NCBI GenBank assembly: GCA_017506865.1
Contig: JAFCMP010000012.1
Coordinates: 124,001-188,000 of the forward strand
DNA from: Tribonema minus
Taxonomy: Eukaryota; Sar; Xanthophyceae; Tribonematales; Tribonemataceae
Direction: 5' to 3'
DNA: 64,000 bases
In this document: positions 56,901 to 64,000 of the stretch, one piece after another
How positions within the stretch are numbered: position 1 is the stretch's first letter
How the letters are laid out: every line of letters starts with the position of its first letter
Made by a program: the position numbers and the translations under genes
The notes under the pieces: generated by a model
The model's input: the letters and a program-made list of their open reading frames with translations, nothing else
Databases searched by the model: none
What the model was told of the DNA's origin: nothing

Positions 56901-59900
56901 TGTAACTTCAACCCTAATTCATGCTGCTTAGGGTTAGGTCAGGGTTTAGCGTTGGTGCTTCGGCTGCGGAGCGCTGAGTGCACTCGCCCAATGACCCCTC
57001 ATTCACATGAGTGGCGGCGGTTGCACTGATTGGTACGAGCGCCAACCCTAAGTCTAGGCCCAGAGTTGTCATGCCCGTTACAGGTTCAACTCATGTGCCA
57101 TGTTTCATCAGCACCGCCTTCATCATCAGGGATGTGATAGATGTGGGGGTCCAAACCGTGAAGAAACCCTAATCCTGACTCCATCTCCACGGCAACTGGC
57201 CCACAGTCTCTTGCAAGCGATGTACTTGCCAACAATGCAGCACCTCGTGTACACCATCCGTCCCCTGGGACCTGCGGCACTTCTTAAGATTAGGGTTAGG
57301 GTTGGGGTGCAACTCATTCACTTTTTGTGCACAGTGTAGCGGCATCTGTCGCGTCGTCTTTTCACGCCGTTCGCTGACAACATCGAGGAGATGTTGTTGG
57401 AAAACTCTGCGCAGCATACATCGCTGCAAGCAGGTTGTGATGCATGCCGCTACAAACCGCAGACGCTGGCAGACCGACGCGTTGTCAGGACCGACGTCTG
57501 TCATCACCCCCCATCATCACGCACAAAACTGCTGCTGCCACCGTGTGCCTACCGTCTGCTTTTGTTTTATCCTCTTCGTTGGTCGCGTTCTCACCAAACG
57601 TCAACTCTCCCCGCCCCCTTTTGCCCCCCCACACCCCACACCCCTCCCCCACACCCCCTGCGACGCAGGACGTCCCCTCCAAGCCCCCCCTCGGCAGCGG
57701 CAGCGCCGCGGACGCCGCCATGTGCGCCGTGCTGCAGAAGACCTTTGACGTGTGCCGTCAGCTGCTGGCAGCGACGGGCGTGACGCTGTTCAGGATGGAC
57801 GCATCTGGCCGCACGCTCACGGCGACGCACGCTGCGGATCCAGCAGTGCTCGGCGTGGCGCTGCCCGTGGTACGTTGTATGTAATGTATGTATGTATGTA
57901 TGCTCTTGGGCTGGAGGGCAGGATCGTCGCTGTGCAGGCTTTAGAGTTCCACGCTTCGGAATACGAGAGGTGTCGAGAGTAGGTAAGGAGAGGTTTGCTG
58001 AAATGCGCATGGTGGATACGGCAGTGCTCGACGTGGCGCTGCCCGTGGTACGTATGTATGTATGCATGTCGAAGTATGCATGTATGCAGGCTTTCACGCT
58101 GGAGGGCAGGGTAGACTAGCCGCTGTGCAGGCTTCAGAGTTCGAGAGGTGTTGAGAGTAAAGAGAGGTGTGCTGAATGTGCGCATGGTGGATACGGCAGT
58201 GCCCAGCATGTGGCGCTGCCCGTTGTGTGTATGGATGGACATTCTAGAGCTGGGCCGGGTAAGTATGTATGGCCATGCTAGGGCTGGGGCGTAGGTCGCC
58301 GCTTAGGGTTGGGTGGTTGAATGAACAGGGTGCGGATTGTGTTCTCGTGGCTGCAATGCTTGCAGTGGTGCTCGTCATAGCCCTGTGCGTGGAACGTACG
58401 TTAATGAGTCTTGAGCTGGAAGTGGGGTCGCATCATGCATGTATTTAGTCATGAGTGTATCTGTTCACCAGAGGGCTGGAGCCACCGCAGGGCTCTTGTT
58501 GTGCCCTCAGCGTTACCGCTCACGTTGGGATTGAGCAATGCTCGTCTGCCAGAGGCGGGCCTTCTAGTCCTGTTGCATGACGCCTGCGTTGGCAGCACGC
58601 CTGCGGCGCCAGGTCACGGTAACCCTAATACTTCGAAGTACTAACCCTGATCGTAGCCCTAAGGAGGTCACCATTCTCGCCAGACAATGTCGGAAGCGTC
58701 GAAGGCTCCTTTGCGTAGATCCTTCAAGTGTATGGTAGCGGGACTGCAGGTTTGCACGAGTGCAGCTGGCGAAGAGTGCCAATCCGCCTGAATGCAGCCA
58801 GGAGGGACGTTTGTGGCCAGATCCATTGTTTTCACATGAATATGCTTCCATGTATGTGAGTGAGTCTGTGTGTCTCTGTGTGTGTGTGTGGGGGGGTGGG
58901 TGTGAGAATATGTGCGTGTAGTAGGCGTAGGTGTAAGTGTATGTTCATGTATGCGCCACGCGGCAGCATGCCTCCGCAAAGGTGCGCGCCGCGCAACACG
59001 CTTCAACAGGGTCCGACGCGTCGCCGCCATCACATCTAACCCGCTGCACCGAATCCGGCATAGGATTGACCGCTCGTGCTGCTGTGTCAATTGCGTCTTG
59101 TGATGCTGCAGGGCAAGGGACTGGCAGGTACAGTGGCCAGGGACGGCGAGCCGCTGAACGTTCCAGACGCGTACCGTGACCCACGCTTCAACAGGTGACA
59201 CTGCACTCCTTTCTTCAGCAGCTCCAGGATCAACACAATTCAATCTCTAGCCAGGCGCTTTTGCAGAATGCCATTTTTATTCACCTGCGTCAGACTTGTA
59301 TGTCACACAGTTGAACTCGGCACACGACAAGTGCACAAGATGGCTGATTGCGCGCGTTCCACATTGAAGTTGAGTTGTGCACATACATACCTGCACTAAC
59401 CAATTTCACCGTCCGTCACACGTTTGAACTGCATTGTGCGCAGTTTGAGAGTAACGCCCGACCCGCGCGTGTTTGTGTTGAAGTTCAAGTTGCGCGGCGC
59501 GCACACATAGTCTGCGTCCATCGCAGGGAAGCGGATGCCAAGACGCTTTTTTAATACAGTTGAAGTAGCGTAAACACTTGAAGCAGGGTCCCAAATGTGC
59601 GTTGAAGGTGAAGCTGAGTGGCGTGCACATGGTTCGCATCAATTGCAAGGAGATGGACGCCAGAACGGTGTCCAAGTCGCTTTGCTTCAAAGTATGCTTT
59701 TGTTTTGAAAAGTGCAAGCTAACCAGGGCATGCCCGTCATCAATTGAAGTAGCCCCCCACTGCATGTCTCCGTATTGAAGTTGCAGCTCAAATGGCAATG
59801 CGCATGTCATCCATGTCTGTTGCAGGGAGGTGGACGCCAAGACGGGGTTCAAGACGCGCTGCGTGCTGTGCGTGCCCGTCAATGACTGCGACGGCAAGCT

Positions 59901-62900
59901 GCTGGCGGTGGTGCAGGCTGTAAATAAGCAGGTTTGTGCGCTTACATACTACTGCTACTATTAAAAATTCACGTTTTTGCTATTTGAGCGTGAGCTGCTG
60001 GCGGTGGTGCAGGCTGTACATAGCAGGTTCGCGCTCACTACTGCAGATGCGCTGTTTTTGCAACTTGTATGTGGCGTCAACAGGCAGGTTCGCGTGCTCA
60101 CTACTGCTCCTACTAGTTCCATGTTTTTGCTACATGGTTCAACGTCAGCTGCTGGCGTGGTGCAGGCTGTAAACAAGCAGTGTCGCGCACTTGCTGCTGC
60201 AGACCCACGTTTCTGCTAGTTCAATGTGAGCTGCTGGCGGTGGTGCGGGCTGTTGACCAGCAGGTCTGTGTGCTTACTACTGCTAGATGATCATGAGCTG
60301 CTGGCGATGGGTGCAGGCTGTAAACAAGGTTCGCGCAGTATTCTGCAGATCGCACAAGCATGAACGCAGACAGATGGCATCACAGTCACGCCTACCGCAC
60401 TTCATGTCGTTTTTCATCCGCCTGAAGTGCGTTGACTGCCTGGTGCCCGTGCCCTATTGAAGTCACAGCTGAAGTTGCAGCAGAACGGCCGCAACTTCGC
60501 AGTGTCAACTGTATGTCTACGTCACTCATATCATCGCTGCTGCGCCGCTCTGAACATGTTCTCGTCTGCCCTCCTGCTACGCACGCGCGCGCTCTGTTTC
60601 TGCGCGGCAGAACGGCAGCACTTTCACGGGCGAAGACGTTGCCGTGCTGCAGCACATTGCGCACCTGGCCGGCATTACGCTGCACAAGGCCTCGGTGCTC
60701 AGCCCCAGCACCAGCCCAAACAAGGTGAAGTTGCACAATGCCGTGTGGTAGTTGAAGATGTGTTGAAGCGAAGTAATGTTGACGTGGCTTTGGCGTCGCC
60801 CTCTGCACAAGGCCTCAGTGCTCAGCCCCAGCGCCAGCCCTACCAAGGTGTGATGTTGTGCACTGGCATTGGTTTTGAGTGCAGAAGCTGTGCTCTTTGC
60901 TTTGTCTGTATATCGACGGGCATGCGTGAATTGACTCAAAACTCCTACATTTTGTAGTTGTGGGCATGGCATCACTCTGCACAAGGCCTCAGTGCTCAGC
61001 CCCAGCACACCAGCCCTACCAAGGTGAACTTGCGCAATGGCGCATGTGGTAGTCGAAGATGAGTTGATGCGATGCAATGTTTACATGTCTTTGGCATCGT
61101 CCTCTGCCCAAGGTCTCAGTGCTCAGCCCCAGCACCCACTCAAAACGAGGTGAACTATGCGCACTGCCGTCTGTTTTTGGTGAAGGAGCTGCACTCTTTG
61201 TATGCTCTGTACTTCTATGTGGCAGCGGGCATGTGTTGGTTGAATTCAAGCTCTTGGTATTTTGTCATATTGTAGCGAGGGGCATTAGGAAAATGTGCAC
61301 AAGGCCTCAGTGCTCAGCCCCAGCGCCAGCCTTACCAAGGTGAATGACGCTCAGTGCCGTTCTGTTTTCGATGGACAAGCTGTGCTCCTATGTTTGTTCT
61401 GTATGTGGCGGCGGGCATGTGTTGGTTGATGTCAAACTTTTGGCATTTTAGTACATTGTAGCGGGGGGCATGGCTTAAACGCTCACAAGGCCTCAGTGCT
61501 CAGCCCCCGCACCAGCCCTACCAAGGTGAACAACGCACGCTGACGTCTGTTTTCTGTATGTGGCGGCGGGCTGTGTCGGTTGGATAAAAAACTTTGGTGT
61601 TTTTCATGGCATAAACATTCACAAGGCCTCAGTGCTCGGCCGCGGCACCAGCCCAAACAAAGATGAGTTGAAGGATCGCCTGCTGCACAAGGCCTCTGAA
61701 CTTGCGCACTGGCATCAGTCATTTTCAGTGAAGAGAAAGCCCACACGGTGAGCATGTGGTAGCTGATTCAAAGTCCTGGTACTTCATGCTGTAGCGGGGG
61801 GGAGTGACATGAGCCTTCACAAGGCCTCAAACCATCCTCCGTGCCCGTGCGAACCGTGCCATCGCAGGCCGACAAGCACAGTGCGCCGAGCGCTGCTGCA
61901 GGCTGTAGCTCGCCGTGCTGAGCAGCGCCACTTCCAACATCGCAGCGCTCAGCCATACACATATTGTACTTCAATGAGCACCTTACTTATACAACTGCTT
62001 CTGAGCCTTTGCCCGCAACAGGAGACAATCCTCGCAACTCAAAACCTGATCATGCACGCGCACACCACGCCATCGCAGGCTGACAAGCACAGTGCGCCGA
62101 GCGCTGCTGCGGGCGATGCGGCGGACCCCAACCCCGCGTCGCCGCCGCGCCTGCAGCCGCGGCAGCCGCCCCGCCACCGCAGCACGCAGTCCCTGTCGCC
62201 TCAGCAGCAGCAGCAGCAGTCGCCGCCGCACCAGCGCTCCCCCCGCCCCGGCGACAGCGGCGGCGGCGGCAGCGGCAGCATCGGCGGCAGCGGCAGCGGC
62301 GGCGGCCACCGCCGCAGCTCCACGCGCGGCCTCTTTGCCGCGTGTCGCCGCGCTACGGCGCTGTCGCAGAGCTTCATGCGGCGCGGCGGCGGCGGCGGCG
62401 GCGGCAGGCGCGGCAGCGAGGCGTCCACGTCGCGCGGCGCTGCAGCGGCAGCAGCGGCGGCGCCGGCGCCGGCGGCAGCAGGGCCGCACCCTGCGGCGCG
62501 CGACAGCATTGCGGCGCGGCGCGCATCGGAGCCGCTGTCGGGCACGCTCGCTGTGAGGTGGGGCGCGCTGGGGTTGGGGGGGTTGGGGGGAGGGAATGCT
62601 GCGGCGGCGGCGGCGGCGGCGCACAGGGACTTGTTTGTCTGGGACCTGGACGTGCTGTCCCTGAGCAGGTGAGTGCTTTGGGACAGCTGCGTGGCGGGGC
62701 TTGAAGTTGAACTGGGTAGCGTTCATGTGTGTGGCGTGGTGTTGTGGTGCGTGTGTTACTCAGCGGCACTGCGCCCGTTGGCCACATACTTTGTACACGC
62801 ACACACACGTAGTATCATACATCCCCACTGGCTCTTGCTGTGGGAGGCTTGTCCGAACTGGAGCCGGCGTGGAGTCGACCTGTTTGGATACTGTTGAGGT

Positions 62901-64000
62901 TACTAATTTGAAGTACGTCACCCGGCGCACAGCATGCATTAGACCTGCCGGTGCAAGTCGCGCAGCAGTGCACTTGGGCTATCCGCTTCCCCCCTCACCC
63001 CAACCGTCACCTCGACTCTCTGGTCCTGAGTCACCCGCCAAGTGTAACCGTCGACACAGCGATGCCCTACAGTTCACAGCTGAACTCTGCATGCACCGAG
63101 CGCTTCGACGATGCACTCTGCATTGTAGCCATGTACTGCAATGGAGCCTGCGCTTGTCGAAGGCGCCCTTTTCTGGTGGCGTGCAGCGACCGCAAGAGCG
63201 CTCGCGCCCAACCCTGACCCTAATGCCTAACCCTAATGCCTTGCCCTTGCACTTCCGACAGCCCACACCCGTGCTGTAACGCCACCGCTTTGTGCGACCT
63301 TCCCTAGAGTTCATTGCTGAACTCTGCGCGTACTGAGCACTGCCCCATATTGTGCACGCGCAGAGATGATATGGTGGCCCGCATTGTGGCAGCCTTCCGG
63401 TCGTTTGCCTCCCCTAGAGTTCACTGCTGAACTCTGCGTGTACTGAGCGCTGCTGCCCCCGTTTTGTGTGTCCGCAGAGACAACATGGTGCTTCGCATTG
63501 TGGCCGCCTTCCAGTCATTCGGCCTACTGAGCAGAGGCCTGGAGGAGGCTACCGTGCGCGCGTTTGCCATAGAGTCGGCGGCGCGCTACCGGCCCAACCC
63601 GTACCACAACTTCCACCACGCGTTCTGCGTGCTGCACGCGACGCAGTTCATGCTGCGCAGCAGCCACATCAAGGTGAGCTGCGACTCGTTTTTTTGTGAA
63701 TTCATGAGTTCATTGTGGTTTCATGAATATTCATGATGCTGCGCAGCAGCCGCATCAAGGTGAGCCGCGACTGGCTGCTTTTGTGAATTCATGAATTCAT
63801 GTACAATCATGAAGTCAGCACGCACGTCACGCATGCTGCGCAGCGGCCGCATCAGGGCGAAACGCGGCTGGCTGTATTGTGACTTCATGAATTCATGCAA
63901 AGTCAAGAAGTCGGCACGCAGGTCATGCTGCGCAGCAGCCGTTCTTAAAAGGTGAGACATGACTCGTCGTTTGCAACTGCATGAAGTTCATGTGAATTCA
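53921..64000 (+). CDS. Cyclic-nucleotide phosphodiesterase, GAF-GAF-PDE, 3' truncated by window
   Basis: Hydrolyses cAMP and/or cGMP. Exons: 53921-54880, 55733-56083, 56783-56890, 57669-57869, 59112-59194, 59826-59931, 60611-60724, 62079-62668, 63478-63673; 903 codons, all phases agreeing. Residues 1-190 are disordered. A first GAF domain spans about 190-430, ending [18 protein letters not shown] second spans about 473-641: [39 protein letters not shown]. Exon 8 is a low-complexity linker ending W-D-L-D-V-L. Exon 9 opens the catalytic domain, [13 protein letters not shown], with the catalytic His near residue 881; the metal-binding Asp residues lie beyond the window. GAF domains suggest allosteric control by cyclic nucleotide. 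Eight exon edges have tandem copies in adjacent introns. Confidence 0.93.
57290..57306. repeat. Interstitial telomere-like repeat
   Basis: TTAGGGTTAGGGTTGGG in phosphodiesterase intron 3. Confidence 0.65.
57838..58320 (+). repeat. Copies of phosphodiesterase exon 4 donor edge
   Basis: The exon end GTGGCGCTGCCCGTGGTACG recurs near 57850, 58033 and 58210, with a partial fourth unit near 58265. The period is about 180 bases and includes downstream intron sequence (TATGTATG tracts, CTGGAGGGCAGG). Confidence 0.85.
59500..59850 (+). repeat. Copies of phosphodiesterase exon 6 acceptor edge
   Basis: Acceptor plus exon start (GCAGGGAGGTGGACGCCAAG) is present at 59822 in the used exon, with older copies near 59523 and 59645. 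Each carries an upstream TTGAAGTT stretch. Confidence 0.75.
59890..60335 (+). repeat. Copies of phosphodiesterase exon 6 donor edge
   Basis: About six copies of GAGCTGCTGGCGGTGGTGCA then GGCTGTAAACAAGCAGGTT, roughly every 80-110 bases, near 59897, 59990, 60090 (partial), 60148, 60229 and 60295. The first is the real exon end. Confidence 0.85.
60470..60500 (+). repeat. Partial copy of phosphodiesterase exon 7 acceptor edge
   Basis: CAGCAGAACGGCCGCAACTTC resembles the exon 7 start at 60608-60626 (CGGCAGAACGGCAGCACTTT). Confidence 0.55.
60681..61840 (+). repeat. Nine copies of phosphodiesterase exon 7 donor edge
   Basis: The exon end CACAAGGCCTCAGTGCTCAG, then CCCCAGCACCAGCCCTACCAAG|GTGAA, recurs near 60684, 60806, 60980, 61106, 61298, 61484, 61620, 61686 and 61818. 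Most copies keep a potential GTGAA donor. The spacing is 65-190 bases, and intervening sequence is also shared (GTTGGTTGA, GGCGGCGGGC). Confidence 0.9.
61850..62105 (+). repeat. Copy of phosphodiesterase exon 8 acceptor edge
   Basis: CATCGCAGGCyGACAAGCAC then AGTGCGCCGAGCGCTGCTGC occurs at 61859 and at the used acceptor (62071). The upstream copy then diverges. Confidence 0.85.
63300..63520 (+). repeat. Copy of phosphodiesterase exon 9 acceptor edge
   Basis: A unit of about 110 bases runs from CCCTAGAGTTCAyTGCTGAA through the acceptor CGCAG into the exon (GGCATTGTGG-like CGCATTGTGGC). It occurs twice, at about 63303-63412 and 63413-63520. Confidence 0.85.
63645..63960 (+). repeat. Four copies of phosphodiesterase exon 9 donor edge
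   Basis: CATGCTGCGCAGCAGCCrCA then TCAAGGTGAGCyGCGACT at about 63648, 63735, 63828 and 63925, separated by TTCATGAATTCATG tracts. Confidence 0.9.

Noticed and set aside
1..64000. Viral or bacterial origin of the window
   Set aside because: Spliced genes with GT-AG introns, a plastid targeting signal and eukaryotic families (RWP-RK, USP, RNF5-like, GAF-PDE) make a nuclear eukaryotic genome clear.

Overview
The window is nuclear DNA of a eukaryote, most likely a photosynthetic stramenopile (ochrophyte alga). Three things point there. The cysteine synthase carries a signal peptide followed directly by an S-S-A-F-V-P motif, the two-part plastid address of algae with a red-derived secondary plastid. 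Short TTAGGG-type telomere-like tracts are scattered through introns. Genes have many long introns with GT-AG borders, mostly phase 0. I see no operons, tRNA, rRNA or CRISPR. Layout: (1) 1-3600, exons of an O-fucosyltransferase-like gene whose introns hold decayed copies of exon edges and a hAT-like element with a second TIR element nested in it; an inverted pair of coding-like copies follows. (2) 6574-9264 (-), a large disordered protein. (3) 9628-16026 (+), a complete 10-exon plastid-type cysteine synthase, head-to-head with (2). (4) 17662-18789 (+), a protein with ten Cys/His CGG repeats. (5) 19739-20533 (+), an unknown protein. (6) 23439-27440 (-), a complete 3-exon RWP-RK transcription factor. 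(7) 29433-37985 (+), a USP-family deubiquitinase whose conserved boxes are interrupted by frame breaks. (8) 39368-46100 (+), a gene with Myb/SANT-like exons, with two further possible exons to 47789. (9) 50124-53582 (-), a complete 3-exon ER-anchored RING E3 ligase of RNF5/RNF185 type. (10) 53921-window end (+), a GAF-GAF-PDE cyclic-nucleotide phosphodiesterase, head-to-head with (9). The genes are unrelated housekeeping, signalling and regulatory functions and do not form one pathway; USP and RNF5-like both act in ubiquitin turnover. The most striking feature is architectural: next to many exons, the adjacent intron holds tandem, decaying copies of that exon's edge including its splice donor or acceptor. 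In the phosphodiesterase gene this occurs at eight exon edges, and one donor edge is present nine times. Many introns are also flanked by AG|GT. Together these suggest that tandem duplication across splice sites is actively making or enlarging introns in this genome. All gene models were assembled by eye from open frames, splice signals and phase agreement; no alignment or transcript data were available.
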